Below, piece by piece: positions 10,253 to 22,800 of a DNA stretch of 64,000 nucleotides (positions within the stretch are counted from its first letter, which is position 1; every line of letters begins with the position of its first letter). A program made the translations under genes and the position numbers. This stretch comes from Laguncularia racemosa. Lineage: Eukaryota > Streptophyta > Magnoliopsida > Myrtales > Combretaceae. The stretch lies in assembly GCA_037954665.1 (NCBI GenBank), contig JBBMOL010000013.1:4216001-4280000 (forward strand), given 5' to 3'. The notes under the pieces were generated by a model. It was not told where the DNA came from and made no database searches. It saw nothing but the letters and a program-made list of their open reading frames with translations.

Positions 10253-11260
10253 CTATTGAAAATCCTAGATCTAAAAACAAGACTTCGAAGTGACTCTTAT
10301 TTGTTGATGGAGAAACAGTTGTAGATCTTTACACGAATCCAATGCATTTACCGTTTGAATTACTCCATTGTACACATTATATAACTATGTTATCTTTTAT
10401 AGATATATGTTTCGGTATCATTGAGTAGTTACACCCTATAGACTTAGCTAATAATATTGTTGTGCTTTGCACAATTAGTACCAACCAAGTTACAATATAT
10501 GCGTTGCATGTTACAAGTATTATAGATTGTATATGGTACACCTTATATTTCATTTTGAATATTTTACTTTTCATATGTATGTGCAATAAATCATTGAGAG
10601 TTGAGTAGAATTGAAACGGGCAATTTGTAATTCATGGTGCTTTTATTGACAAAACTTAACAAAAATGATAAATTATACATTCTTGGATTAATTGTAGAAA
10701 TGTTTAGGACAAGTAATAAACAATAAGGCTTAAATGACCTGTATGTTGTAGAAATATTCGGATAGTTGTGGAATGGTGGAAATAGAAATGAATTCATGGA
10801 AATGGAATGATTTTATTTTATTTTTAGTTATGTTTGCCTATTTCAATGAAGGATGGAAATGGTTGGAAAAAAAAAAAAAGTAAAGCATGTTAAATTTAGA
10901 AACAGGAGTGAAATATATAAAGATATATAAAAATGAGATGACAATTATTAAATCTACATCTTATGACAATGTTGAGCATTTACAATCCTAAAATCGGCGT
11001 AATGTCCAAGTTTTATAATATATGGCAGTTAACGTGTGTACTTCGCGGAAGTAGAAATATTTTCAAAACAAAAAATTTGCCTCGTCATTAGTCATCCCAT
11101 TTTTTTTGTATTAACAATCATAGTATTTATAATTCCAACACACCTCTATCGGATAATTTCCTTCTACAAACTTTAAAATGTTGCTCCTTTATTCGAATTC
11201 CCTCTAAATCCTCATCGTTCTTTCAAATATAACGAAAGACTATTTCTTTTAGAAGTAAGG
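10253..11260. repeat. Host DNA, duplicated at 53620-54390
   Basis: From about 10490 to 11245 this is closely similar, base for base over long runs, to 53630-54390, in the same orientation. The first about 80 bases (10254-10340) instead resemble 42905-42990 and 54478-54560. AT-rich, no credible coding region. It marks the left part of duplicated unit 1. Homology ends sharply near 11248, where the chromovirus LTR probably starts. Confidence 0.7.
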
Positions 11261-13189
11261 GTGATTATAATAGTTTTGAGGAATTGTCTGCAATTTACCC
11301 TTTTATATGAAATGTAGTTTAAAAAGAAAAGGGCTATGCATGCAAACATTAGCATTTAAATTTCTGAGAGTTGAAGTTTTTAACTTTAAAAAAATAAATA
11401 CAATACATTGCAACTACGACACAAATTGTAATTACCTAAAAAAATATATAGACATATAATATTTTCAAAAACATAAATCAAGGTCAAAGGTGTGAATTTT
11501 AAATGAAATGAGGGGTTGATTGGTCTTTTTACAGGTGGGGTACATAAACCCATGTTTGACCTAGAGACTCCTTTTCACATTTTCATAGTAACAAACTAAT
11601 GCTATCTAGAGAACCCTAAGGACATTTACAAGGATTTCACAAGTTTAAGTCCAATTTCACCAGGTAAAGATTTTAATGATAGAATTTTTAGTTAAGATTA
11701 TCGAATTCAGGATTATATCGATTTTCATCACATTGTTCAACAAAACTTGAGTCAAGGAATGGACTGAATGAGCAAGATCAAGCGATTAAGGATCCAATTC
11801 ACAGAATTTGAAAAGTAAGTTCATAAGATTGGATGAATAGAAAAAGTGGAATTAGGGTTTGTGAAGAAAAATAGGGAACACAGTCAAGTACATGCCCACA
11901 CAAGAATACTTATGCAGATAAAGGGTACACAACTCAAGTACATGCTTATGTACTAAGGTGTGTTAAAGATGGAAAATTTACAAAAAGGTACATGGCCAAC
12001 AACACGACCGTGTACCTAGGTGTGTTAAAATGTTAGAATTTACAAGAAGGTAAATAGCCACCCTATATGAAGATGTACCTAGGTCGTGCTAAAGTACACA
12101 GTTTCAAATACGATCGCATACTTAAAGAAACCTTGTTTCTTGATTTAATTTCTAAGTAAACGAATTTCCACACAACCTAGATAGCAAGTATGACCTTAGA
12201 AAATCTAATAGACTATAAGAATTAAGAAATTAGATTATTCTTAGAGTAGTACTAAGAGGAAATCATTATTGATTTAACATATTACAGATTAGCTTTAAAT
12301 TCAGGACCAGTTGTGCTTAAGACTATGAAACTAGGTACATGTAACTTCTTTGTTTTTTGTACTTGTTAAGTTAGTATGTGTTGAACTTAATTAAGTGTAT
12401 AGGTGTTTGTTATGTGTGCTTAGCTTAGCTTAGGGGCCTATAGTGGCATATCCTTAGGGTGCAACCTAATGATCTTTGTGTGATGTTGTCCCTAGTGGAG
12501 TCATGCTTGGAAATGATCTTAGTTGGTTTAAGGTTTAAGGATTCATGAGTGTAAGGCTCAAAGTGGCAGTTCTTCTCACCAATTTAAGGTTTAAGGATTC
12601 ATGAGTGTTAGGGCTCGTAGTGACAGTTCCCACATTAGGTCAAGTTGAAAATGTTTTAAGGACTTAAGTGTGAAGTGCACTCGACGGGGTCATGAGCAAG
12701 GGTGTCAAAATCATGATTTTATGTATAATCGCTAAGGGGTCCCTAGAATTGGAACGTAGAAACGTAAGTTTCTACAACCTATGTAAAATAACTTCCAAAT
12801 ATTATAAATTTACTTACAATAGTCATTAAAAAATATAATGAATAATAGAAATAAGGAAATTAAGTATTTATTTTAGCCATAAATTGCAAATTTGTAATAA
12901 AAGTCATAATATAGATAATCGAGCATAAGTTATATAATATAGATATTTTATTTCTAAAATGATAAATCATGTATAAAATAAGTTTCACCTAGTTATATAT
13001 ACAAAAGCTAAAAGATAATAGATAAAATTTAAAAATCAATTGTGACTTTAAGAAATTACTAATAAATAAAAATTGATAACAAAAATATACCATTAGAAAG
13101 GAGTAATATTAAAAAATGACAAATAACTACTAACCAAAAGTACATAATAAAGAAGATACTATAATAAGAAAAGCCTTCAAAATTATATA

Positions 13190-13237
13190 TGTGAGGACCA
13201 AAACTTAAACAATAATGTCAGAAAAAGTAAGTAATAT

Positions 13238-13301
<64 letters not shown>

Positions 13302-15189
13302 TAGAATAGGGAGAGAGAAAAATCAAATCATCAAAAAAATAGAAAAAAAAGAAACCAAAACCCTCTCCATTTCATCCGAATTTTCTGGGCAATTTGAAGT
13401 TGGAATTTCCAACATGCAATCATCAGGATAGGAAGAAGAACAAGATTGAAGTAGGATACAACAAGAATTTGAAGAAATTGAAGAACAAAAAATCAAATTA
13501 AGTAGGAAGAATTTTGTTTGTTCGTTCGAAGGGGGTAGGGTAAATCTGCTGCTAGGCCAAGCTAGGGTTAAGGTTTTGGGTGGGAGAGGATTCCGGCCGA
13601 CATAGTGGTTGCCGGAGTTGGTGGCCGGAGGCCGGTGAATGGAGCAGCCCCCGGTATTTCTATTGAGTAAGGAGGACAAAGGAACTTGGCCGGTGCGACT
13701 GTTTGGATTGGCATATATTGTTTCAGGTGAGTACTCCCTTAACTTTTCTCTTGGGTACAAGTGATTGATAATGTAGACTACTTGTTGTTGGCTGAAATTA
13801 CCCTGTACGATCACTTACTGTGATCAATGCAGGAGGATTGTTGAATTATATTGGTTTACTGATGGCTGGTTGTATGTCATGATATGATTGGATTATGAGA
13901 AAAAAAGGGAACATTCTAGAAAATCCTAGAATGAGAGTTGGGTGCGGGATTTGATTATACTATTCCTGATTGTATGTGATGTAATGAACTTAAACTATCG
14001 AATGCTTAATGATTGTGATGTAATGCTGGGTTATTTTTAGCTTATTAAATGGGGTTTATATGACTGGTTGAGTTCATACTATTGTTGTCTTGGTAACGAT
14101 GAAATATCTAAATGGATAATAAAATGGGAGTTAGGCTATAAGTACCTACTAACCTAAAACACTTAATGTAAGAAAAGTCTTGTTCCCTGCCTAGTAAGTT
14201 TGTGGTACGACCTTTGAGTCGACCCGGATGGGTTTGAGGCATGGTCGACGGACCGGCCCGGTTTAGTGACCTATGGGGATCTGGTCACCCCTTTTGTTTG
14301 AGGCAGGTGAAAGGCGAGCTGAATATTTCTAACTAAAAAGAGTATATAAGGATGTCTTAATTGGTTGAGAAAACATTAAGTTTTGAAAAGTACATGAGGG
14401 TAGTTTATCTACCAGTTGACAGGCTTTGCCTGGATTAATTGAAAAATATTTGTGACCTGTGAGTAAACAGGAGTGATTGAAATGGTCTCCAATGAAAAGG
14501 TTGTGAGTATAACTTGAGTTGAGAACTTGCTTGCTTGAGTAATCACTTCGAGGTATTTGATAATATTGTTGATTACTATTATGTGATTTTGTTGTTTGTT
14601 TTTATTGGGTTGCTTGATTTTATACTCACTTTGCTTCTTAAGAAGCTGAGGGGTTAGTGTTTTTTCTAACCTCAGGTACAGGTACTGAAGAATAAGTTGT
14701 TGGAGACTCGGGTTTTTAGAGAGCGTCAATAGAGACAAAGAAGCCCTTAGTTTCATTTTGGAACCTCTGTTATTTGTAATAAGATCTATAGGTGTTAATC
14801 TTCAGATTGTAATGTAAATATTTGTGTGTATAAGGTTGGATTTGTAATCTTTTGAGCCACTTAAGGCTACAGGATCAATCTAGGCTATGCCTACTTACCG
14901 GGAATGCAGATCCCGATGATATATATATATATATGATGTATGATGTGACAGGAGATTTTAAGTACATGTGTTTAGATATGATGTGGATATGAAATGATAG
15001 CGCTGTTAGCGCCATTTTACAGGACGTTTATAAAATTTCATATAGGTTGGAGTTACAGGTTCAATATTAGTAGAATTTGCCTTATCTCTAATTCAGAGAC
15101 GGCATAGCAACCTATCTACAGGTACCAAGGATAGTTACAGGAATTTTGGAACAGGTTCAAGAATCAGACCTAGTAGGTGGGTCGCTACA
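13190..15189 (+). repeat. Solo LTR of unidentified family
   Basis: Starts TGTGAGGACC and ends GGGTCGCTACA, with TG/CA ends and 5-bp target duplications ATATA (13185-13189, 15190-15194). Length 2,000 bp. The duplication lies partly in simple AT sequence, so it is weaker evidence than a complex site. A diverged relative occupies about 17880-18951. Orientation is inferred from the relative. Contains the inverted motif AGCGCTGTTAGCGCC near 15000. Confidence 0.7.
13237..13296. repeat. (TA)n microsatellite
   Basis: About 60 bases of nearly pure TA dinucleotide near the start of the solo LTR. Confidence 0.95.
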
Positions 15190-16492
15190 ATATATTACTA
15201 GGTAAATTTTTGCACTATTCATGATTATTAATTCAAAATATATTTAATTAACAATATTTCACATTTACTTAACTATGAGAATGACATATTGAAAAGATAG
15301 AAATATAAATACATTTATACCTTTCCTATAAAATTAAAAATCTAAAAAATTCTTATAAAGTTAAAGTTATCTACCCTTTATTTTATTTATTATTACAAAA
15401 ATATTAGTTAAAATAAGGAAAGTTATAGCAATCAAACACGAGTGCTTTAATACGAACATGATCACAAATAGGAATAAGAAGACTAACAATCGATGAACAT
15501 AAACACAAAGACTTCAATGCAACGTAACACACTAATAAGAGAGAAGTGATGACCAACGAACATGTTGGGATATAACTCATACTCCTCTATGACAGGAAAG
15601 CACGTGGGTCTCGCTCATAGTTGTTTATTAAAAGTTTAGGCTTGAGCTATGAATAGCTATTATTACATATTTGTTTATTCAGATTCGGATGGTTGAGATT
15701 TTACTTAGTTTTGCAATATTGTGGAATCGGTGGAAACATAGTAAAATTGCGATTTTGACGATTTTACTGTTCAAAATCGCAATTTTACTACGATTTTACC
15801 TCAAATACGTTTTTACATGCGAGTTGACTAGGAATGTGCTCACCAACTCGTAAAATCGTAGAAACGTGTGAGTTAACTCGCAATTTTGACAACTATGGTC
15901 ATGAGTATCCCATTGATGTTTTGTGGGCTTAAGTGTTTCATAAACCTATTGCTTGTTATTTAAGTTTTGCATAAATGTATGTGAATTCAATTCTTGCTTA
16001 TTCATGCACATGTGCTTGATGTTATACTTACTGGGCATTAGCTCACCCTTCAAGGATTATTTTTTTTAGATGCAGGCACAAAGGGATATGTTAACCAAGA
16101 GGATAACCTACGAGTGATTGTTTAAGGGAGGGAAGAAGACAACTTTCATTATTATTTTGGTGATTATAATTTAGAAGGAATTGTGCTATTTATATGTAAT
16201 CAACAGTGGTTTCTCTGGAGGATAATAGACCAGAGTATTATAAACATTCAACTGTTGTAGATTTTAATCATGGATGAATTGTTATGGTTTTGTTGTAATT
16301 TTGGTAAGTGAATTGGGATGTATCGGTAATATATTGGAAGTATAGGCTTTATTTAATGGATGAATGTAAGGTAATACAACTTATAGTTTTGAATGGTATT
16401 AGAGTAGGGTTAAGAGCTTTAACATGTCCTTGTTTGATAAGGACACGTGGCAAGCAATAGCGCTCCCTAGTTTCGAGGTGTTACAACTTATA

Positions 16493-16509
16493 TGGTATTA
16501 GAGCATAGG
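16493..16509 (+). promoter_or_regulatory. Primer-binding site, initiator-Met tRNA type
   Basis: TGGTATTAGAGCATAGG, seven bases after the LTR end, matches the TGGTATCAGAGC primer site common in plant retroelements primed by initiator methionine tRNA. An equivalent site is at 29721-29737. Confidence 0.8.
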
Positions 16510-16735
16510 TTGATGATCCTTCAAGGCTTAGGTTTTGATCTATAAAGCACAAGTTGATGATCCTTAAGGGCTTAGGTTTTGATCTATAGAGCATTGGTTT
16601 ATAAACCTTTGAGCTTAGGTTTGATGATCCTTAGAAACTAAGTGATGATCAATAGATATAAGTTTCCAATAGTAGAAAATAGGTTATAATCTTTAGAGGA
16701 ACTACGCATTTGATCTATAAGACCGTGATGCAGTT
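16510..16735 (+). mobile_element. Leader of the truncated chromovirus
   Basis: Closely matches the leader at 29738-29937, with repeated TGATGATCCTT...GGCTTAGGTTTTGATC units. Similarity stops abruptly near 16735, where gag should follow, so the rest of this element has been lost. Confidence 0.75.
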
Positions 16736-18951
16736 TGATGTAGTATTTTTGTTTTGGCAAAATTCATAGGGTATATATGAGCTCCTTAATAAACTGCCCT
16801 ATTATGATGAATCTGGCTTTAAAATTTCAAAATACTAGATGTTTTTTTACTTGATTTCTTGTATGTAGGATACTAGTAGGTGAAATTTAATTTACAAAAC
16901 AAGAATTTTTGTAAAAGAGCACGATTAATATTTAATGTAGGTTTTTCATTGAATCTACCTTTTTTTCAGGGATTTTTTTTAATTAGAATATTTCGTGCCA
17001 TTACGTGAAACTATTGGTTTGCTAGATATACTAAAGTTATTTTATGATGATAGGAGGGTTCAATTTCTACATTAAATAGAGACATATGTATTAGCTTAAT
17101 GAATCATGAATTTGATGAGGAAATGTGTAGATCTAGATTATAGCTAAAATAGGTATAATAGATAAACCTAATAGTTCAATTTGATTGCCTTTAATTCTAT
17201 ATGAACACAACAACCTTTGGTGGAGTGAATAGGACTTGATTATAATTTATCATATAAATTCATAGTATTTACCTATACGATAGTAATGGAATATATAGTT
17301 CATTGTTTTGCTAAATTTTCTTTAGGAGTAGCTATGCACATGGAGTGATTCTAGTGGTACATTTTTGTTGGTTGGTTTGCTAGATTCATATGCTAAGTAT
17401 TTCCTTTAGCTTGATACTTAAATTGCCATGTAGTCAACAGTGTAAGCCACTTTTCTACTTTTTAAGAGCCTTGTATAGTCAATTACATAACCATTATAGG
17501 AGGATCTTCAATGATGTTGAGAACTGGCTGTTGAGTTTAAATGGTTTCTATTGTTATTGATAGTATGACACTTTTGATTGGTTCTAAATAATGGATAAGC
17601 TAAACCATATTAGCACTACTAGTATGTTAGGTCGATGCAAGATTGTCTTCTTTTAAAATGAATTGTTAATCTTGACATTCTATTGTGACATGAAAACTAA
17701 TGTTTTCTTAAAAGCTGGGTGATAACTTTATGGTGTATTTGTGCTACCATATCATGACCTAGGTTTTTCCTAATGTTTATTATATCTAAAGAAATGATTT
17801 GAAGTGTTACTTAAGCCATATGTTACTTACTAACTCAACTACTTGAATACTAATTGACTTCTAGTGTACTGCAAATTTTATAAGGAATGGTGAGTTTGTT
17901 CCCTACCCGGTAAGTTTGTGGTCTAATCATTGAATCAATCCAATAAGTTTGTGGCACGAATGATGAATTGGCCTCGTAATAGTGACCTATGGGGATTTGA
18001 TTACCCTAAGTCATTTGTGGTAGGTGAAAGGCATAATAAAATCATTTTAACTCTGGTGTGATATTGTTAATAGAAAGTGAGTTACTGATTTTCGAGTTAA
18101 TATATGTGTAAGAGTAAGGGCAAATTTTCTACGAAGTGATAAGTTAACTTAGGGTAAATACTACCATGTTTGGAAAAGGAAACTTGGAAAAGTAGCAGAA
18201 ATGTGGAATTAGGCAAGGAACCTTCAAATTATTTGCTTACATGATCGTTGCCAAATGCATCTTCTTTTCTATGTGATGGTTGGGTAATGAATTATTGACT
18301 TATCATGGTTATGTTATACTTGTATTCTAGCTTTTTACTCACTTTGTATCCTTAGAAATTGACGGGGTACTGTTTTGCTGACCTTAGGGGTAGGTATAGA
18401 AAGATTGAGCCATCATTTGCCTTTGGAAATCTTTTGAGAGCGTTAGCTTGGTAGGAGGGTGACACAGGCTTTTGATAGCCTTTTTAAATAGTTTAAAGCC
18501 AAACTACTTTGTAAATAGGCTTGGTGATCCTATGCAAATGTGTATCTAGTTTATATGCTCTATTTATGGTTTGTCCATAACAGGTAATACGAATGGCTTG
18601 GGACTCAAAGGTTTCAAAGGCAAGACCTTTCATGTTTTATTTTTAAATTTTTAATTTTTGGTGTGTATAAGATGGTAGCTCCATTAATGTGGTTTATGTT
18701 AGTATGCCATGCGCTAGATTAGCATGAAATAACTTAATGGATTTAATTTAGGTGGGGGGCACCAATAGTGCCATCTAATTCAAGTGATACTAGTTATCAA
18801 CTTCTATTGTTGATTTTGAAATACAAGTATAGGTTTTAAAAGTAGCTTTATCTCTACTTAAGGTTTGGCCTAATGACACCACCAATAGGTACTCGGCTGT
18901 TGAAGATTATTTGTTTTAACAAGTTAGTTTAAGATGTGGAAGGTGGGTCAC
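16736..18951 (+). repeat. Diverged LTR-like DNA
   Basis: The right half (about 17880-18951) is a diverged copy of the solo LTR at 13190-15189: shared CCTGTTCCCTRCCCGGTAAG-type and GTGACCTATGGGGATYTG motifs, and the same end, GGTGGGTCACTACA. The left half is AT-rich with only weak resemblance. No coding region is supported. Host sequence resumes after 18951. Confidence 0.5.
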
Positions 18952-19872
18952 TACAAATTTAGGGTAAGCAACCATAATATAATGCTTTATTCTCTCACCC
19001 TATGTTAATACAAAAACCTTAGAGACAGATGAGACTAAGATTAAATATATAAGTTTTTAAAATATAATGTATACGTGTTGATTTTTTTTTTTTTTTGGGT
19101 GGGGGGAGGAGGATTTGAACCCGATCCATCAAACATGAAGACCAGCATCTAAAACATTAGGCTATAAGGACCTTGGCTATTAGATTATTAACCGATACAA
19201 ATTGATGAATTTTTTCTCAAACTCAAAATCATATGCATAAGAAATAAGTACACCTAAATAATTGAGACTTCTTATTACGTGCTCTCAATTGAAGTGATGA
19301 ATTTCACATGCAGGTTGATGGATCAAAGTTGATAATTGAATGGTAGGTAATATCTATTTAATGCTCTTCCATATGTTTGAATTTTTTTTTGTAAGTATTT
19401 GTAAGTATTCACCACTTTATTAGACATACACATGGTAAGTAAAATCCATTGAACTTTTTTCGTAATAGGCTATCTTGCAAAGAAATTATTGATTAGAGAT
19501 GAGCGATGTCACTCTTATAAAATGCCAAAACTTTTGGTCACACAAGTTTTGTTTGAATAATTATTGCTCTAATGCGTATGCCTAAAATGGATAGATGCTG
19601 CTTTAACCTATTGTCTTGAACGTATCCCTACAAATATAAGTAAACACTCATTTTGGTGAAACTATCTTATAAACTTATGTTTTAATTCTGTTTTCGAGTT
19701 GAATTCGAGCCTAAAATTGTCTCTTCTTCACTCAACCAATTTAGAACCACGCACATGTTGCTTTAAATAACCTCACCCTTTCATGATTGTTGCCTTTCTA
19801 ATAACCACTACCGTAACTTTCTGAATGATTGGCCATTAGAAATGAAACAACATTATACCATCATAATTGAGC
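18952..19872. repeat. Duplicated unit 1, upstream part
   Basis: Collinear with 43045-44035 of unit 2: same SINE-like insertion, the same CTCTCAA(T/G)TG(G/A)AGTGATGAATTTCA stretch, and the same sequence up to ATAATTGAGC. It is the distal upstream flank of CRP1. Confidence 0.7.
19083..19180 (-). repeat. SINE-like tRNA-derived element
   Basis: Minus strand shows TAGCCTAATG (A-box-like), then GGGTTCAAATCC (perfect B-box), a C-rich stretch and a run of 14 A as tail. This order and tail are typical of plant tRNA-derived SINEs. A decayed copy is at 43196-43290 in unit 2, so it predates the duplication. Family not identified. Confidence 0.5.
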
Positions 19873-22800
19873 CTATCATGCCCCAAAGGGGTTTCACTAA
19901 AAGTTATCGTGTCACATATATATCCATGATGTAAAAACCATCTTACAAGTCAAAGGTTGCAAGAATGTGCCTGAATCTCATTTAGTCGTAATACATATAA
20001 CTAATTATCATATAAAAATAACTAAGGAAATTGGTAATCCATGGTTACCAAAATCGCAGAAAATTGGTATCCCTTATGAAAAATGCAAATTTGGGTAATC
20101 ACAACTCTAAAGAAGTCTAGGTTCAGATAAGTTTAAAGGAAAATAAATTTTGAAAAAAAAAAAGAAATATACAATTTCATCTCACTCTATCTAAGTCTAG
20201 ATCAACAATTACTCTATCCTATGTTTGTTCCTAAATATTTGAGTATGAGGTTCTCATTACTTGATTCCTAGCCCATTTCTAGCTTTAGACTTAACCTACA
20301 AAAGTGAAGCTATTAGGTTGTAAGTTGTGACTGTTTAGTGAGACAGACCCTTCTATTGAATTGGCAAGCAATAACAAGCAAGTTATTTAATCAAACATAT
20401 TCCATACATGAGCAATCACATGAATGTAACAACAAATATATAGTTTACCAAATACCACATACAACATAGATTTATCACTCTCCGTTACTTAGGTTGGGAA
20501 ATCATGAACTACACATCAACTCTAGGCTCTAGTGACCCTAAGCTATCTTTTGAGATAAGTTGTACAGACTATACATATTCATACTATACGGGGTATGGAT
20601 TGTGAAAGGCTTACAAGCTCAATCACCCTAAGTGATGAAAACTCATACTAGGTTATCCTAGGTTTCAATCAAAGGGTGGCATTTCCTGGTTCCACTTAGT
20701 TCCTAAAGGTTGAGATAAAGTATGCCTATGGAGTACACCTCCATGGGGCCTTTCTATACCATCATGTGATGCTAACAACTTTCTTACATGTAAGATCTCA
20801 TGATGCATGACTTATTTTATTTAGGCCAAATAATATTAGATCTAGTTATTCAATGCTCACATCAATTCAATGTAGACACTAAGAATTTCTAAGTTATAAA
20901 TGCAGGGGAAATCTACGAGTAAGTAGCCAAGTATGACTAGTGTGGATTAGCAATCACATCATAGTAACAAACACACAATGTATATAATATAATTATGTAA
21001 TGCCCTAGAACCTGGAGCATCACAGCCCGCCACATGTTACTACTACCAAGCGACACCTTAAGGCTCTAAAACTCCATCACATTTCAAAACTTGATCATAT
21101 ACATTTCTATCATACTACTATAACTATAATCAAATGAATGACTCGCAGATGAGTCATTCCAAATTTCATTATTTAACAACAGCAAATCTCAAGTTACAAT
21201 TTATCTCCATAACTCCAATTTAACAATAAAACAACCATTTACAAATATTCATAATTCTTGTCACTCTTCCTCCACATAGTAATAGTGTTCTCTTCCCATC
21301 GCATCTATGTAATGTCCCATTAAGTTCCCGTTCTTATCATACTCTAGTTATTCATCATTTTTGCCTCCAGCTAAAAAAAGGAAAAGGGGGTGAGCCTAAG
21401 CTCAATACGTAAGTACTACACCCACATGTGCATGACACACTACATTAATATCACATGCATATATGAAAATTTATCCACAACTCGCTCATAATTCAGTTCA
21501 CACATCAACACTAAAAGAATTATTACACATACGGGTACTCATGACCCTAATACACATAACATTTATCTTAGTGGGAATTGCCTCTATAAGCCTCATCTAA
21601 TCTTAATGGGAACTACCAATGTGAGCCCTGTCTAATCCTAATCTACCTTAGATTATTTCGATATACGACTCCACTAGGGACAATGCGACATACCAATCAT
21701 CGAGGTACCCCTTAAGTATCTGCCACTGTAGGCCCCTAGGCCGAGCTAAGCACAAGTAACATATCTCATTCCATTCACATAACACTGTATTACTTCATGA
21801 TATCACTTAATTCACATAACATCTTAACATTTCATTATTGCACATACAACTCATTAGATAGCTTCCTAACAATCACATATAATAAACAAAGTAAACACAT
21901 ACCTGGAATCCTAGCCTTAAGCACTTCCTGTCCCAACCTTAAGCTAAGTCGATATCTATATGATCATCAAGACATCATTTTTAGTACTAATCCAAATGTA
22001 ATATATTTCTCCTAATTCCTCTTAATCTATTAGGTTATCTATGGTTATACTGATTGCCTCGGTTGTGTGGAACTTGATTAATTAAGAAGATAATTTGACG
22101 TACAATGATCATGTTCATCACTTAACATAGCCATGTTAGAGGTCATGTTGCCTAACACAAGCTAGTATAAGACCATGTTAAGGGTCATGTATCTCTCGAT
22201 GAGATTTGGCTTCAGCACGATTGCAACAGGCCGTGTTGGGAGGCCATGTTTATCTTAATTCAATACTGCCAAAACACAACCATGTTGGGAGGTTGTGTAT
22301 CTTTTGGCATGACTTTTGGACTAAACACGGTCGAAACATGATCGTGTTAGGAGGTCATGCTCTTCTCATTTTAACACGGGGGTAACATGACTATGTTGGA
22401 TGGTTGTGTATCTCTCAGTACATCATGGTAAATCAACATAACCATGTTAAATGGTCGTGTATCCCTCGATATGTCATTTGAACCCTATTTTTTCCTATAC
22501 TAATTCATCTAATCTTCTCATTTTCTAATCCTAAGCTTAAGTAATTCCAAAAATATGAATTAGAATTCTTACTTGACTTAAATTTCGCTTGAAACTCCAA
22601 ATTTGACAACTCCTATGCTTGTTCAATCCGCCTTTAAACCTATTCTTCAATTAAATCCCTTTTGCTATGCTACGTCCTCCTTAAATTGCTTTAGATTTTC
22701 CTAAGGAAGATCTCTCTCTCTCTTTTGTGTCACTCGACCTCTCTAGGTGGCTATTGTAAAAATGTGCAGAAAAGAGAAGAACCCTAGGTTAGTTTGCTTA

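Larger units (their letters stand above)
12697..15896. mobile_element. Inserted element with 9-bp target duplication
   Basis: Flanked by perfect 9-bp repeats GGTCATGAG (12688-12696 and 15897-15905). The other two LTR copies have one copy of this site, confirming an insertion. The ends carry a short degenerate terminal inverted repeat around TGTCAAAAT. A 9-bp duplication with inverted ends fits a Mutator-like DNA transposon remnant or MITE; hAT (8 bp) is less likely. No transposase is visible. About 2.0 kb of its length is a later solo LTR (13190-15189). Confidence 0.6.
11260..16485 (+). repeat. 5' LTR of a truncated chromovirus, split by an insertion
   Basis: Matches the LTRs at 27916-29713 and 40876-42593 in same-orientation blocks: about 11620-12696 and 15897-16485. 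It ends GGTGTTACA at 16485, followed by a methionine-tRNA-type primer site. The left edge (about 11260) is inferred from where the duplicated host sequence stops; the U3 part has no copy elsewhere in the window. A 3.2 kb insertion lies in the middle. Contains repeated GTACACGGCCGTGTAC-like motifs at about 11880-12120. Confidence 0.75.

Noticed and set aside
11880..12120. Satellite DNA call for the palindrome-rich LTR region
   Set aside because: Units are too degenerate and too few, and they are confined to LTRs; described as LTR-internal repeats instead.
13323..13814. 163-codon minus-strand open frame
   Set aside because: It lies within a solo LTR with matched target duplications, opposite to the inferred LTR direction, and reads as low-complexity Ser/Cys/Phe sequence without any known domain.
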